Shown: positions 35,125-46,571, counted from the stretch's first letter. The stretch is 64,000 nucleotides of DNA from Saliterribacillus persicus (GCF_003337485.1 NZ_QPJJ01000001.1:1-64000); one strand, 5' to 3'. The notes: a model not told the origin generated them from the letters alone. Program-made: numbers and translations.

Positions 35125-36414
35125 TTAATGTACAGGAAAGAATATCATTTGGATTAAAAATATTAAACCAAAAATATATAATAATGGGTGAACAGATTTG
35201 GCGCTACCGCCCAAAGCTTTCATTAGTGGATAAGTAATAAATCCAACCGCGATACCTGTAGCAATACTTGATGTAAGTGGCATTGTTAATATAATAGCAA
35301 AAGCAGGAAAAGCTTCATCAAATTTTTTCCAATCAATTTTAGCTAAGCCTTCCATCATAAAACAGCCTACAATAATAAGGACTGGTGCAGTGATAGCCGG
35401 AACCATGGAAATCGCATTAATTATTGGAGAGAAAAACATCGTCATTATAAATAATAAACCAACTACTAGAGATGTTAATCCTGTCCTCCCCCCAGCTCCA
35501 ACACCCGCTGCTGACTCGATATATGCAGAAGATGGACTTGTTCCAAAAAGAGAGCCAGTTGTGGTGGCAACAGCATCAGCCATTAATGCTGACTTCGCTC
35601 TTGGTAATTTTCCATCCTTCATCAATTTAGCTTGTTCAGCCACACCTATCATCGTACCGGTTGTATCAAATAAAGTTACGAGTAAAAATACGAAAACAAC
35701 TCCATAAAGTCCGTTCGAGAAAACTCCTGCTATATCAATATCAAAAAACACAGGCATTGGTGGAGTATCTACTAGCCCATCAAATTGTAATTGATTTGTG
35801 AAGTATGCGAGCAAACCAGTAACTAACATTCCAATAAATAAAGAACCTTTGATTTTTAAAGATATAAAAATCAAAATAAGAAGTAAGCCTATAAGAGCAA
35901 GCATTACCGTTTTATCAGATAGATCACCAAGCGTGACTAATGTAGCTTCACTCGCCACTACAAAGCCTGCTTCTCTTAATCCAATAAAAGCAATAAACAA
36001 ACCAATTCCTGCTGTAATTCCAAATTTCAATGAAGCTGGAATGGCAAATATTAAAGTTTCTCGTAGCTTTGTTAAACTCAGTAGTATAAATAATACACCA
36101 GCCAGGAATACAGCACCAAAAATTGTTTGATAGGACAATCCTTCAGCACCTACTACCGTTGCAAAATAAGCATTCAAACCCATCCCTGGAGCTATCGCAA
36201 TTGGGTAATTTGCAAAAAACGCCATTAAAAGAGTACCTATTACAGCGGCAATGATGGTAGCCATAAACACTTGATCAAGTGGAATACCAACACTTGATAA
36301 AATAGCTGGGTTAACGATCACAATATAAACCATCGTAAGAAAGGTTGTAATCCCCGCAGTAACCTCTGTTCTTACATTTGAACCATTTTCTCTTAATTTA
36401 AATAAATTTTTCAC
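35125..36414 (-). CDS. pbuG: NCS2 hypoxanthine/guanine permease, PbuG-like
   Basis: A 429-residue, 14-helix purine permease of the AzgA-like NCS2 branch. Motifs are TAGITTFLTMVYIVIVNP at the N-terminus, PGMGLNAYFA, FVFLLVTLFDTTGTMIGV and GTSPSSAYIESAAGVGAGGRTG, which carry the substrate-binding residues. The reading frame opens at 36492, but GAAGGTG fits the GTG at 36414 and gives the family-like start MKNLFKL. An inverted PurBox pair in the promoter indicates PurR control. No guanine riboswitch is present in the leader. Confidence 0.9.
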   Translation of the reverse strand: MKNLFKLRENGSNVRTEVTAGITTFLTMVYIVIVNPAILSSVGIPLDQVFMATIIAAVIGTLLMAFFANYPIAIAPGMGLNAYFATVVGAEGLSYQTIFGAVFLAGVLFILLSLTKLRETLIFAIPASLKFGITAGIGLFIAFIGLREAGFVVASEATLVTLGDLSDKTVMLALIGLLLILIFISLKIKGSLFIGMLVTGLLAYFTNQLQFDGLVDTPPMPVFFDIDIAGVFSNGLYGVVFVFLLVTLFDTTGTMIGVAEQAKLMKDGKLPRAKSALMADAVATTTGSLFGTSPSSAYIESAAGVGAGGRTGLTSLVVGLLFIMTMFFSPIINAISMVPAITAPVLIIVGCFMMEGLAKIDWKKFDEAFPAFAIILTMPLTSSIATGIAVGFITYPLMKALGGSAKSVHPLLYIFGLIFLIQMIFFPVH

Positions 36415-36432
36415 CAGAACACCTTCTATATA

Positions 36433-36466
36433 CGAATATTTAAAACAACATCTATTATAATATTCG
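36433..36466. promoter_or_regulatory. Inverted PurBox pair (PurR operator) at the pbuG promoter
   Basis: CGAATAT (36433-36439), 20 bases, ATATTCG (36460-36466): the spacing and inversion of B. subtilis PurR sites (CGAAYAT ... ATRTTCG). A -10-like TATAAT (36459-36454, minus) lies between the boxes. Confidence 0.7.
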
Positions 36467-36533
36467 TTTATAGGAAATATTTCAATCCCCAATTTTAGAA
36501 ATTTTAAATTCCTATCGCTTTATCAAAATTAAT

Positions 36534-36562
36534 GAATAATCGAAGATTTGATTAGCATACTA
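36534..36562 (+). promoter_or_regulatory. Sigma-G promoter of the gerA-gerB-gerC operon
   Basis: GAATA (36534-36538), 17-base spacer, CATACTA (36556-36562), a full match to the sigma-G consensus GHATR-N17/18-CATWHTA. It lies 30 bases before the gerA start. Germinant receptors are forespore genes under sigma-G. Confidence 0.75.
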
Positions 36563-36592
36563 AAAAGAAATATCATTTTTGGAGGAGTATAT

Positions 36593-38143
36593 ATGTTTAA
36601 CTTTCTAAAAGGGAAAACAAAACAAAAGAAGGATACTTATTCCAAAAGTGTTAAGCCTTATCAAATAAATTCTATTAAAGATAAAAATACCACACCTGAC
36701 ATAGAAGCTAACGCAGAGTTTATTCAAACCGAATTGGGAAAGAGTCATGACCTTATTATAAAACCCTTACCTATCCATGATAAAAAAGGATATTTAATTT
36801 ATTTTGAAACATTAATTTCAAAAGAGACAATAGAAAATCATATTCTTAAACCTTTGAAGAAACTAGAAAAAGCATCGCTAGTAATAAATGCTATAACAAC
36901 CTTGACTTTGAAAGAATCTCAAAATTTAAAAGAAGTAGTGAAACTAATTGCAAATGGATATTGTGCCTATATCACTTCGGATAACACCACTATTTTACTA
37001 ATGGATGTTAAACGTGAGAATAACAGAAATGTTGATGAACCCGATAATGAGCAAGTAATTAGAGGTTCACATATTGGATTCATTGAAGATTTAAGCTCTA
37101 ATATCTTTATGATTAGAGCGCAAACTCAAAATCCAAAATTAAAAGTAGAATATATTGAACTTGGTAACGCGATGAAAAATAAAATAGCAATTATCTATAT
37201 TGAAAACCTTACAAGCTCTGAATTAATCAAGGAAGTGCAAAAGAGAATTAAATCTATAAAAGCTGACATCATTCAAACTCCCGGCTTTTTACAAGAATAT
37301 ATTGAGGAACGGACATTTTCACCTTTTCCTCAATTATTAAATACAGAACGACCCGATAAGGTAGTTGCAAATTTGATTGATGGACGAATAGGTATCTTGG
37401 CCGACGGAAGTCCGACAGCTCTAATAGCCCCATCTCCTTTTATCAGTTTTTTTCAATCACCAGATGATTATAATAGTAGAGTGCTAAACGGATCGTTCTA
37501 CCGACTAATAAGGGTGGTAAGCTTCTTTATTGCAATAGGGCTGCCTTCTTTTTATATAGCAGTAGTTTCTTTTCACTATGAAATATTACCTGTAGAATTA
37601 TTATTTACCGTTAAATCTTCTTTAGAACCAATCCCGATTCCACCTATATTAGAAGCTATTTTTATGGCTGTTACTTTGGAATTAATTCGTGAAGCAACCA
37701 TAAGACTACCTAGTCCTGTTGCACAAACAATTGGAGTAGTAGGAGGATTAGTAATTGGTAATGCAGTAGTAGAAGCAAATTTAGTATCAAACATGATGAT
37801 CATTGTCGTAGCTATAACTGCATTAGCAACCTTTATCATTCCATCTACTGAAATGAGCACTTCGATTAGACTGTTAGGATTTCCTTTAATGATCTCATCA
37901 GCTTTATTCGGCTTGATAGGTATTGTGTTTGGTTTTTCTATTATCTTAATACATTTGTGCAAATTAAATACATTTGGTGCACCATACTTTTCACCTTTTG
38001 CACCGCTTAGATTATCTGAATTTAAAGATACTTTCGTCCGTTTTCCAACATGGCTCCTCCAAAAAAGACCTAAGGATGCGAATGCAAAGTATAGAACTCT
38101 TGAATCGAACAATCCAAGAGAATGGGATGAACAAAATGAGTGA
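36593..38143 (+). CDS. Spore germinant receptor subunit A (GerA family)
   Basis: A 516-residue receptor subunit of the spore inner membrane. A hydrophilic N-terminal domain (1-275; EYIEERTFSPFPQLLNTERPDKV closes it) is followed by DGRIGILADGSPTALIAPSPFISFFQSPDDY and about five membrane helices (from about 300 to 465), then a cytosolic tail. GGAGGAG precedes the ATG at 36593; earlier in-frame codons lack a ribosome site. First gene of a tricistronic operon. Which germinant it senses cannot be told. Confidence 0.93.
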   Translation: MFNFLKGKTKQKKDTYSKSVKPYQINSIKDKNTTPDIEANAEFIQTELGKSHDLIIKPLPIHDKKGYLIYFETLISKETIENHILKPLKKLEKASLVINAITTLTLKESQNLKEVVKLIANGYCAYITSDNTTILLMDVKRENNRNVDEPDNEQVIRGSHIGFIEDLSSNIFMIRAQTQNPKLKVEYIELGNAMKNKIAIIYIENLTSSELIKEVQKRIKSIKADIIQTPGFLQEYIEERTFSPFPQLLNTERPDKVVANLIDGRIGILADGSPTALIAPSPFISFFQSPDDYNSRVLNGSFYRLIRVVSFFIAIGLPSFYIAVVSFHYEILPVELLFTVKSSLEPIPIPPILEAIFMAVTLELIREATIRLPSPVAQTIGVVGGLVIGNAVVEANLVSNMMIIVVAITALATFIIPSTEMSTSIRLLGFPLMISSALFGLIGIVFGFSIILIHLCKLNTFGAPYFSPFAPLRLSEFKDTFVRFPTWLLQKRPKDANAKYRTLESNNPREWDEQNE

Positions 38144-39239
38144 TAAGAATAAAATTACTTGGTGGGTGGGTGTTTCTATTCTGATCCAGAGTCAAATTGG
38201 AGTAGGAATTCTCTCCTTATCAAACAAGATCCATCCAGTCGCTAAAGGTGATGGTTGGATTTCTGTCATACTTTCTGGGATGATCGTCCAGCTTTTTATA
38301 ACGATCATTTGGTATCTAATGAAAACCAATCCGAATAAGACGCTTTTTGAATTTGCTCCGCTTATTGCAGGTAAATATTTAGGTGCTTTAATCAACATTA
38401 GTTATATTTTTTATTTTTTATCAACGCTCGTGGTAATAACACTTTTATTTAATGATGTTCTTAAAAGGTGGATATTTTTCGAAACACCGAATATCGTTAT
38501 TTCTATATTAATTTTAATGCTCAGTGCATATATAGCGAGTGAATCCCTACAAATTATAGCTCGTTTTTTTTCCATTTCTGTTATTTTTGTCATTCTTTTA
38601 ATTTTAATTACGATACCCGCATTTAGCTTTTTTGACATTCGATATATCTTACCAGTAGGACAAGCAGGAGTAACAAATATTATAAAAGCCACTCATCAAG
38701 TCAATATATCCATTTTAGGATTTGAGCTTTTCCTTATCCTAATGCCTTTTATTAAAATAAAGAACAGAAAATATAGCTTTTTGTTAGTTGGAAACATATT
38801 TACAACAGTAATCTATACGTTTGTTGTTTTTACCACGTTTGTTGTTTTTAGTCCATATGAAATAAAGTTGATAATTGAACCCATTCTTTATATGTTAAAG
38901 GCTTTACAATTTAAGCTGCTAGACCGAATGGATTTATTTTTTCTTTCTTTATGGTCTGTTAGTGTATTAACCACATTAGTTATTTATTTATACTCGTCAG
39001 CTCTTGGTATTAGTACAATCTTGAAGAAAGCCAAGCATAAAAAAGTCACTTATTTGATTGTAATTATGCTGTTAATCATTATTTATTTTCTGCCAAAAGA
39101 TATGAACAGTATTAATTTATTGGCAAAAATTATTTCAAATCTTAGTTATATTTTCACAGCAGGTATTCCCTTTATTTTATTACTGATAGCAAGCTTGAAA
39201 AGATTATTTAGAAAAAAGGAAGCATTGACCAATGACTAA
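38127..39239 (+). CDS. Spore germinant receptor subunit B (GerB/endospore permease family)
   Basis: A 370-residue, ten-helix protein of the amino acid-polyamine-organocation fold. The N-terminus ITWWVGVSILIQSQIGVGILSL holds the first helix with the unwound IGVGIL ligand segment. It forms the ligand-binding part of the receptor. The start lies inside the gerA 3' end; both ATG 38127 and ATG 38136 are possible, overlapping the gerA stop. Translational coupling is likely. Confidence 0.92.
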   Translation: MNKMSDKNKITWWVGVSILIQSQIGVGILSLSNKIHPVAKGDGWISVILSGMIVQLFITIIWYLMKTNPNKTLFEFAPLIAGKYLGALINISYIFYFLSTLVVITLLFNDVLKRWIFFETPNIVISILILMLSAYIASESLQIIARFFSISVIFVILLILITIPAFSFFDIRYILPVGQAGVTNIIKATHQVNISILGFELFLILMPFIKIKNRKYSFLLVGNIFTTVIYTFVVFTTFVVFSPYEIKLIIEPILYMLKALQFKLLDRMDLFFLSLWSVSVLTTLVIYLYSSALGISTILKKAKHKKVTYLIVIMLLIIIYFLPKDMNSINLLAKIISNLSYIFTAGIPFILLLIASLKRLFRKKEALTND

Positions 39240-40356
39240 CACAAAAGTATGTTTTATTATTCTTTCATTATTCTTATTAACTGGATGTTGGGATCAACAT
39301 TTACTAAAAAATACTCGATTAATTTATGGAATGGCCTTTGATTTAGACGCTGAGAACAAGATTGAAGAAACAATTGTGATTAGATCGATTCCAATAAATC
39401 CGGATACAGGAATGGCTAATGAAGTTGTTTCAGCAGTTGGTGATACGATCAACGATACTCGAAAACTAATTAACGAAAAAATATCAGGTGAATATGGCGG
39501 TTCAAAGAATCAGGTGGTATTGTTAGGATCTGAACTTGCGAAGATCGATATTTACCCTTTTCTCGATAATTTTTACCGAGAACCATTAAGTCCATTAAGC
39601 GCCAAGTTAGGTGTGGTGCAGGGGAAAGCTGGCGATATTATATCCCTAAAAGAGAAAGATCAAAATTTAATTGCGGAATATCTCACAGAACTAATTCGAA
39701 ATGGAGAAGAAAAAAGGATTTTACCTATACAGTCTATCCAAACGATCTGTACCCATATGTTTGATGAAGGGAAGGATTTTGGATTACCACTTCTTCAATT
39801 TGATCCTAAAAACCGAGCTGTTGAAATTCAAGGTTTAGCATTATTTGATGGGAAGAAATATACAGAGAATTTCCTTACTCCCGATCAATCAAGTATAATG
39901 ATGCTGCTATCAGGGGAAGCAAAAAGTGGCACAGAATTCACGTATAAGGTCAATGAAGAAAATAAAGAGAACTGGGTATATAATTATGTGTCTTTTCAGG
40001 TTTTAAAAGCAAAAGTAAAAAAAACAATATCATCAACTTCCTCAAATGATTTCTCGGTACAGTTAGGTTTAGACCTAGCTATAGAAATTGATGAATACCC
40101 AAAAGATCACCTTTTTGATGAGGCATATGCTAAAGAATTAAAAACTAAAATAAAAAAACAAATGGGAGAAGATGCCGAAGAAGTTATTTCATTATTGCAA
40201 GAGGCAAATTCAGATGTTTTTGGATACGGAAGAGACTTGTTAGCCTATCATTCAAAGCAATTACAAGGTAATAAATTAGAAAAAGGATATTTTAAAAAGC
40301 TTGATATCCAATCAAAGATTGAAGTTACCATTGAGCAGGCTGGAGTGATCTATTAA
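39232..40356 (+). CDS. Spore germinant receptor subunit C lipoprotein (Ger(x)C family)
   Basis: A 374-residue lipoprotein. Signal peptide with lipobox LLTGC (Cys 19) followed by WDQ, the usual GerC start. Then YGMAFDLDAENKIEETIVIR in domain 1 and three-domain architecture to the C-terminal EVTIEQAGVIY. It is anchored on the outer face of the spore inner membrane. The start overlaps the gerB end by 8 bases. Length fits the family. Confidence 0.93.
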   Translation: MTNTKVCFIILSLFLLTGCWDQHLLKNTRLIYGMAFDLDAENKIEETIVIRSIPINPDTGMANEVVSAVGDTINDTRKLINEKISGEYGGSKNQVVLLGSELAKIDIYPFLDNFYREPLSPLSAKLGVVQGKAGDIISLKEKDQNLIAEYLTELIRNGEEKRILPIQSIQTICTHMFDEGKDFGLPLLQFDPKNRAVEIQGLALFDGKKYTENFLTPDQSSIMMLLSGEAKSGTEFTYKVNEENKENWVYNYVSFQVLKAKVKKTISSTSSNDFSVQLGLDLAIEIDEYPKDHLFDEAYAKELKTKIKKQMGEDAEEVISLLQEANSDVFGYGRDLLAYHSKQLQGNKLEKGYFKKLDIQSKIEVTIEQAGVIY

Positions 40357-40374
40357 ACGTACGATAAACAAATA

Positions 40375-40403
40375 ATAGGCACCTATGAAAGTGCCTATTT
40401 TTA
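40375..40403 (+). terminator. Terminator of the ger operon
   Basis: Stem ATAGGCAC/GTGCCTAT with an 8-base loop and TTTTTAAG. It also separates the operon from convergent yhbH. Confidence 0.8.
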
Positions 40404-41564
40404 AGTTGTTAATTCAGCTTGTGTAGGTGGGCCGAAAAATTTTTTCATCGCGTGAAAAATATCACCTTTATCTCGCATCACATGATACCTGAAATTTTCA
40501 TGCTCAATCTCACGAAACATTTGCATTAGATTTGAATGGCGATTATATTGATTGATTTCCCCATAACCAAATAGATTACAGCTTTCTAATAAGGCATCAA
40601 TTAAGGGGGGACAGCGTCTATTATCTGACGTCAAGTTATCTCCATCAGAAAGGTGAAATGCATAAATATTATATCTATGAGGGGAATAAGTTGTTTCTAT
40701 TAATTCTAACGCTTTTTTATATGCAGAAGAACAAATGGTACCGCCACTTTCTCCTTTTTTAAAGAAAGACTCTTCATCCACCACTTTCGCTTCTGTATGG
40801 TGCGCAACAAATTCAATATCTACTGTCTGATATTTTTTTCTCAGAAACCTCGTCATCCAGAAAAAGAAACTTCTTGCTACATATTTCTCAAATTCTCCCA
40901 TCGAGCCACTTGTATCCATCATAGCTATTACGACAGCTTTGTTTTCTGGTTTTTCTATTTCTTCCCATGTCTTAAACCTTAAATCATCTGGATATATTGG
41001 CATAAAAGAAGGGTCCCCACTTGTAGCATTTCGTTTAAAAGCTTCTAGCATGGTTCTCTTTTTATCGATATTTCCTTGTAATCCAATCTTTCTAATATCT
41101 CTAAATTCAACATTTACATCAGTTATATTGTCTTTTTCTTTTTCCTTCATATTAGGTAATGACAGATGTTCAAAAAAGACTTGCTCTAATTCCTCGATCG
41201 AGACTTCTGCTTCATAATAATCTTCTCCAGCTACATCTCCTGCCTCTTTCTTCCCTTTTGAATCTCCCTCTTTTGGTCGTGCTCTAGCAATTACGTCTCC
41301 GACAGAACTTTCCCCATCCCCTTGGCCTATCATTTTTTGTTTATCAGAATTATATCTTATTTTATATTCATCTAATGAACGGATTGGGATCCTGATCTTC
41401 TTTTTACCTCGTGATAATATTATATTCTCTTCCGTGATTAAATCCTTTATCTTACCCTTCATCGCTTCATAAATTTTTTGTTGGTGTCTTCGTTGATCAT
41501 CATAGCCTTTTCGATGTAAATTCCAGTTTTCTTCAGAAATAACATATGAGGCTTGTGTATCCAT
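40401..41564 (-). CDS. yhbH: YhbH/SpoVR-associated sporulation protein with VWA-like domain
   Basis: A 387-residue protein of the UPF0229/YhbH family. A basic, disordered N-terminal third is followed by a von Willebrand A-like domain with [17 protein letters not shown] and a second acidic motif HLSDGDN. B. subtilis YhbH is made under sigma-E and works with PrkA. The reading frame extends to 41600, but AAGGAGGGTG fits the ATG at 41564. In B. subtilis yhbH is next to prkA. Here odhB-odhA lie between them. Confidence 0.9.
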   Translation of the reverse strand: MDTQASYVISEENWNLHRKGYDDQRRHQQKIYEAMKGKIKDLITEENIILSRGKKKIRIPIRSLDEYKIRYNSDKQKMIGQGDGESSVGDVIARARPKEGDSKGKKEAGDVAGEDYYEAEVSIEELEQVFFEHLSLPNMKEKEKDNITDVNVEFRDIRKIGLQGNIDKKRTMLEAFKRNATSGDPSFMPIYPDDLRFKTWEEIEKPENKAVVIAMMDTSGSMGEFEKYVARSFFFWMTRFLRKKYQTVDIEFVAHHTEAKVVDEESFFKKGESGGTICSSAYKKALELIETTYSPHRYNIYAFHLSDGDNLTSDNRRCPPLIDALLESCNLFGYGEINQYNRHSNLMQMFREIEHENFRYHVMRDKGDIFHAMKKFFGPPTQAELTT

Positions 41565-41672
41565 AAACACCCTCCTTCTCTCTTTATTCATTCTATGCAA
41601 GGAGAGTGAAGTTGATTAAGGAAAATCAGAAAAGAGAGTTACTTCTTTAAGTCTCATCTTGAAAAAATATAG

Positions 41673-41712
41673 AAAAAACGTTCATTTAATATTAATTAAA
41701 TGAACGTTTTTT
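41673..41712 (-). terminator. Terminator of odhA-odhB
   Basis: Perfect 18-bp stem AAAAAACGTTCATTTAAT and complement with an ATTA loop. The T-run serves the minus strand. Confidence 0.85.
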
Positions 41713-41716
41713 AAGT

Positions 41717-43009
41717 TTAACCTTCTAATAATAGATCATATGGATCTTCAAGTAATTCTTTAATTCTTACTAAGAATTGCACGGCATCCTTACCATCTAC
41801 AATTCGATGATCGTAGGACAATGCGATATACATCATCGGTCTAACTTCAATAGAATCATCTGGCATAGCTATTGGACGTTTTTGAATCGTATGCATCCCC
41901 AGTATACCGACTTGCGGTGCATTTAAAATTGGAGTAGATAATAATGATCCAAAAATTCCACCGTTAGTAATAGTGAAGGAGCCACCTTGTAAATCAGCTA
42001 ATTGCAGTTCTTTATCTTTTGCCTTTTTACCGAGATTCATAATTTCTGATTCAATACCAGCAAAATCTAATCGATCTGCATCACGCACAACTGGTACCAC
42101 TAAACCATCATCCGTTGAAACTGCGATTCCAACGTCATAATAATTTTTAAGCAAAATTTCATTATCTTGAATTTCTGCATTAATGTATGGAAACTCTTTT
42201 AAAGCTCCTACAACAGCTTTTGTAAAGAATGACATAAATCCTAATTTAATGCCGTGTTTTTCTAGGAATTTGTCTTTTCGTTGACTTCGTAATTTCATGA
42301 CTGCAGACATATCCACTTCGTTAAAAGTAGTTAGCATTGCTGCATTATGCTGTGCTTCTACTAAACGTTTAGCAATCGTTTGACGACGTCTTGACATCTT
42401 CACTCGTTCGACACGACCGTCTTCAGTTGGAGCCTCTTTTGGTTCCTGCTTCTTCGATTCTTTTTTCTTAGGAGCTTCTTTCTCATCCTGAAGTGCTTTT
42501 GCTAGTTCATCAACATCTTCCGGACGAATTCTGCCTAAAGGATCCTTCGATTGAACGTCATTAAGGTCGATACCCAACTCCCGCGCACGTTTTCTAGCGG
42601 CAGGCGACGCAATAACTTTTTGCCCCTTACCTTCCTTATCTGATTTATCTGAAGAAGTGTTTTCTTTCTTCGTAGATTTTTGTTCTTTATTATCGTCTTT
42701 CTTTTCTTCTTTTTCATCTTGTTTTTTATCTTCTTTTGAAGATTTATTGTCATTACTTTCAGAAGAAGCTTCTTTACTATCATCTACTTTAGCAATAATT
42801 TCCCCTACTTCAACGTCATCCCCTTCTCCTCTAACGAGTTCAGTGATAACACCGCTATAATCAGCATTCACTTCCACATTAACTTTATCTGTTTCTAGCT
42901 CAGCAATAGGGTCCCCTTTTTCAACAAAGTCTCCTTCATTAACGAGCCATTCAGAAATGGTACCTTCTGTGATGGATTCTGCTAATTCTGGTACTTTAAT
43001 TTCCTTCAT
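41717..43009 (-). CDS. odhB: Dihydrolipoyllysine succinyltransferase, E2 of 2-oxoglutarate dehydrogenase
   Basis: A 430-residue E2. Lipoyl domain 1-75 with lipoyl Lys in ETDKVNVEV, then a Lys/Glu/Ser/Asp-rich linker (about 85-135). The E3-binding domain ([18 protein letters not shown] ... GRIRPEDV) and the catalytic domain follow, ending with [17 protein letters not shown] (active-site His and Asp). It transfers succinyl from lipoate to CoA. AAAGGAGGAG precedes the ATG, which overlaps the odhA end by 14 bases, so the two are coupled. The third component, E3, is shared and not in this window. Confidence 0.95.
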   Translation of the reverse strand: MKEIKVPELAESITEGTISEWLVNEGDFVEKGDPIAELETDKVNVEVNADYSGVITELVRGEGDDVEVGEIIAKVDDSKEASSESNDNKSSKEDKKQDEKEEKKDDNKEQKSTKKENTSSDKSDKEGKGQKVIASPAARKRARELGIDLNDVQSKDPLGRIRPEDVDELAKALQDEKEAPKKKESKKQEPKEAPTEDGRVERVKMSRRRQTIAKRLVEAQHNAAMLTTFNEVDMSAVMKLRSQRKDKFLEKHGIKLGFMSFFTKAVVGALKEFPYINAEIQDNEILLKNYYDVGIAVSTDDGLVVPVVRDADRLDFAGIESEIMNLGKKAKDKELQLADLQGGSFTITNGGIFGSLLSTPILNAPQVGILGMHTIQKRPIAMPDDSIEVRPMMYIALSYDHRIVDGKDAVQFLVRIKELLEDPYDLLLEG

Positions 43010-45863
43010 TGATTTCTCCTCCTTTGTTCAGCTCTAGGGCTTGTTGCACTAGACGTTTTTGTTCGGTCTTATGAATGTGTGCATCCCCAACTGATGGTGA
43101 TGAACGCTCACAACGACCAACATAATGTAGCTCTATATCTTTTTCTTGTACCATTCTAAATAGCAACTCTTTCGAGAAGTTCCAACATCCCATATTACGA
43201 GGTTCTTCTTGTACCCAGCATACTTCTTCAAGGTTTGGAGAACCTTCGATTACTTTAGCTAAGCTTTTTTCTGGGAATGGATAAATTTGCTCCAAACGCA
43301 CAACATGAACGTGTTCATATGCTTTTGGATCTTCACTCATTTTTTCTTCAATATCTACCATGACTTTACCTGTACCGATAAGTAATCGTTTTGCTGTCTT
43401 AGATGTTTCGCTTAGACCTGGTTGAGGAATTAGCGGACGGAATTTCCCATTCGTAAATTCCTCAGCTTTTGATATTACACGTGGACTTCTTAGCAAGCTT
43501 TTTGGTGTTAAAACGATTAACGGACGAGCTGCGTCGCTATCCACTAATGCTGCTTGGCGTCTTAGTAAATGGAAAAATTGCGCACTCGTTGTTACATTTG
43601 CAACAATCCAGTTATTCTCAGCACCCATTGTTAAAAATCTTTCTACCCGTGCACTAGAGTGCTCAGGGCCCTGACCTTCATAACCGTGTGGCAATAAGAT
43701 CACCATGTTTGATCGTTCATCCCATTTCGCTCGACTAGAAGAAATGAATTGGTCAAAAATTACTTGGCCAGCATTCGCAAAATCTCCAAATTGTGCTTCC
43801 CAAACCACAAGCGTTTTTGGAGCCTTAACACTATAGCCATACTCAAAGCCAAGAACTGCAGCCTCAGATAGTGGACTATTGTGAACATCGAAAGTCGCTT
43901 TTGCTTCGTCTAGACCGTGAAGAGGGCTATATGTTTCCCCATTTTTAACATCGTGTAAAACAAGATGTCGATGGGCAAAGGTTCCTCGTTCAGAATCTTG
44001 GCCAGTTAGTCTTATCGGGATACCATCTTGTAAAATAGAAGCATATGCTAAAGCTTCACCGACAGCCCAATCAGCCTGTTCTTCATTTTCAAAGGCTTCA
44101 TGGCGCTTAGAGAGGATTTTTTCCAATTTTTTAAATGAATGAAAGCCTTCAGGTCGCTTTAACATTCCTTTATTTAGTGATTGGAGTATTTCCATTGGTA
44201 CTGCTGTTTCTATATCACTTAATCCATTTCTAAGTGCTTGAGGTACCGGTTTTGCTTCCGGATTCTCATTAATGTTTTCCGTCATTTCATCATAGATACC
44301 TTTTAACTTTTTAAATACAGCATCCTGCATTTCTTCTAAAGTATTATCTTCAACTATGTTATTATTCTTTAATTTTTCAGCATATACCGCTGCACAAGTT
44401 GGATGACCATCAATTGCTTCATAAAGCTGTGGCTGTGTAGCTCTCGGCTCATCCATTTCATTGTGTCCATATCTTCTGTAGCCTACTAAATCAATTAAGA
44501 TATCTTTACGGAATGTTCTGCGATAGTCGTATGCCAGCATTGCTGCTGATATACATGCCTCAGGATCATCTGCATTCACATGGATAATTGGCACTTCAAA
44601 TCCTTTTGCCAAATCACTTGCATATCGTGTAGAGCGACCTTGAGATTGTCCTGTTGTAAAACCTACAAGGTTGTTTGAAATAATATGAAGCGTTCCCCCA
44701 GTTGTATATCCTGGTAACGCACTTAAGTTAAATGTTTCTGCAACCACACCTTCTCCGATGAAAGCTGCATCACCATGAATTAATATACTAAAAGCTTTCT
44801 TTACATTCTGTACTGGTTTTCCTTTTTCAAACCTGTAATCCTGGGCAGCACGCGTAAATCCTTCAACCACTGGATTAACAAATTCTAAGTGAGATGGATT
44901 GTGTGCTAATGTAATACGGGTTGGAGATGGCTTCTCTTCCCCTAATTCTCTTTCCGCACCGAAATGATATTTCACATCTCCAGTCCAACCATACGTAATA
45001 GACTTTGATCCTGGCGAAGTAGGAATTAATTCCTTGCCTGCTGAAGGATGAAACTCTGAAAAAAGCTTATCATAAGGTTTTCCTAGTATATGGGTTAGTA
45101 CACTTAATCTTCCTCGGTGCGCCATCCCCATCAAAATTTCTTCCGTATCATCATAAAAGGAATTTTGGACAATACGATCAAGCATTGGAACCATCATTTC
45201 TAAACCTTCAATGGAAAAACGTTTTTGTGCTACGAACGTTTTCGCTAAAAAGTTCTCAAATCCTTCTACATCAACAATCTTACCAAGTAATTTTTTCTTT
45301 TCGTCTGTACTAAAATCATAACGATATTGTCCAGTTTCAATCGTTTCTTGAAACCAATTACGTTCTTCATCATCATTTACATGATCATATTCAAAAGAGA
45401 TAGTTCCTGCATATTGCTCGCTCAAATAATCTACAACATCTTTTGCATTTTTGATGCCCTCTCTAGAGTACTCCCATACCCATTCAGAAGGAATCGCTTC
45501 CAAAATCTCATTAGTTAGACCATAATGCTCAGGGCTAGCTAGTTTAGTGCCCTCTGTCTTTCCAGAGCCAACCGCATATATCTGTGCATTTAGGTGACCA
45601 TAACGTCGAATAGCCTCAACAAGTTTGATTGTTGAGGAAAGCTGTTTTGCATTCGTATTAGAAGTGAATGTTTCTGTAGCTTTTCCATTATCGCCTTTTT
45701 TGCTTAATTCTTTTGGAGGACCATATTGCTGAAACATATCTCTTAAAGTTGGATCAATAGTTTCTGCATTCTCCAAGTACAATTCATATTGTTCTTCTAA
45801 ATACCCCATATTTGGACCGTAAAAATTTTTCCAGAATCTCTCACTGGATTCCTGCTGTGTCAC
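42996..45863 (-). CDS. odhA: 2-oxoglutarate dehydrogenase E1 component
   Basis: A 955-residue thiamine-diphosphate enzyme that decarboxylates 2-oxoglutarate and reductively succinylates OdhB. Recognisable segments are the N-terminal [40 protein letters not shown], ThDP-binding [18 protein letters not shown], and the C-terminal [13 protein letters not shown] and [22 protein letters not shown]. Length is standard for Bacillus. Start is GTG after GGGGGTATA. First gene of the odhAB operon in the TCA cycle. Confidence 0.96.
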   Translation of the reverse strand: MTQQESSERFWKNFYGPNMGYLEEQYELYLENAETIDPTLRDMFQQYGPPKELSKKGDNGKATETFTSNTNAKQLSSTIKLVEAIRRYGHLNAQIYAVGSGKTEGTKLASPEHYGLTNEILEAIPSEWVWEYSREGIKNAKDVVDYLSEQYAGTISFEYDHVNDDEERNWFQETIETGQYRYDFSTDEKKKLLGKIVDVEGFENFLAKTFVAQKRFSIEGLEMMVPMLDRIVQNSFYDDTEEILMGMAHRGRLSVLTHILGKPYDKLFSEFHPSAGKELIPTSPGSKSITYGWTGDVKYHFGAERELGEEKPSPTRITLAHNPSHLEFVNPVVEGFTRAAQDYRFEKGKPVQNVKKAFSILIHGDAAFIGEGVVAETFNLSALPGYTTGGTLHIISNNLVGFTTGQSQGRSTRYASDLAKGFEVPIIHVNADDPEACISAAMLAYDYRRTFRKDILIDLVGYRRYGHNEMDEPRATQPQLYEAIDGHPTCAAVYAEKLKNNNIVEDNTLEEMQDAVFKKLKGIYDEMTENINENPEAKPVPQALRNGLSDIETAVPMEILQSLNKGMLKRPEGFHSFKKLEKILSKRHEAFENEEQADWAVGEALAYASILQDGIPIRLTGQDSERGTFAHRHLVLHDVKNGETYSPLHGLDEAKATFDVHNSPLSEAAVLGFEYGYSVKAPKTLVVWEAQFGDFANAGQVIFDQFISSSRAKWDERSNMVILLPHGYEGQGPEHSSARVERFLTMGAENNWIVANVTTSAQFFHLLRRQAALVDSDAARPLIVLTPKSLLRSPRVISKAEEFTNGKFRPLIPQPGLSETSKTAKRLLIGTGKVMVDIEEKMSEDPKAYEHVHVVRLEQIYPFPEKSLAKVIEGSPNLEEVCWVQEEPRNMGCWNFSKELLFRMVQEKDIELHYVGRCERSSPSVGDAHIHKTEQKRLVQQALELNKGGEINEGN

Positions 45864-46033
45864 GTCTTATACCCCCATTAGAAGTCACTTACTTACGCTT
45901 ATTAAGTTCCCATCCATTTGTAGTGCCTAACATTTTTACTACTTCAATAAATATAACCCAAAACGGTACAGTAAACAACAGTTAAAGGTTGAATATTTAA
46001 CTTTTTATTTCCTTTTGTATATAAACTATGCAT

Positions 46034-46288
46034 TTAAAAAATATAAATAACGAGAGCTATGATAGAACCTAAAATAAAAACAATGTATATAGCGCTCAAA
46101 ATAGGTAAATTAGATTTCAAAGATTTTTTTTCATACTCTCTGGATCTTTTTAGTTCATCTATTGCTGTATCTCCCTCTTCTTCATATTGTTTAATGCGCT
46201 TTGTTTCCTGTCTTCCAATTAGCAAAGTTGCTACCAAGCCAACGATTGAGATAATTGTTAATAGTGTAATGATTAAAGTAATATTCAT
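46034..46288 (-). CDS. Small two-helix membrane protein
   Basis: An 84-residue protein with hydrophobic ends (ITLIITLLTIISIVGLVATLLIG and LPILSAIYIVFILGSIIALVIYIF) and a charged middle (RQETKRIKQYEEEGDTAIDELKRSREYEKKS) that could be a short coiled coil. GGGAGG precedes the ATG at good spacing. No family recognised. It stands alone between prkA and odhA. Confidence 0.65.
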   Translation of the reverse strand: MNITLIITLLTIISIVGLVATLLIGRQETKRIKQYEEEGDTAIDELKRSREYEKKSLKSNLPILSAIYIVFILGSIIALVIYIF

Positions 46289-46571
46289 ACTGTGCCTCCC
46301 TCGTATATTGATACATCCATTTCTTAGTATATCGTATTTTTCAACCTAATAGTTTAATATCCCTCTTGAATTTTATTAAACTAATAATTAGGGGACAATA
46401 ATTCAAACTCCTCTATAGTAAAGGATAGGCTAGAACGTATCAATTAAAAAGCAAACAAACGGTTAATGGCATGAACTAAAGCTTCATTAGTTTTAAATAT
46501 CTCCTTATTACATAGTTTTATATGTCCATCCCAATCACTAAAGTTAAACGAATTAGCTAACTATATAAAAA
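46289..46571. other. Intergenic region between the small membrane protein gene and prkA
   Basis: AT-rich, no supported ORF or clear promoter seen. Confidence 0.4.

Noticed and set aside
37576-38112. 178-codon ORF antisense to gerA
   Set aside because: Long by chance in a biased region. gerA has a clear ribosome site, promoter and family match.
42657-42860. Ser/Phe-rich ORF opposite odhB
   Set aside because: Antisense shadow of the charged linker of odhB.
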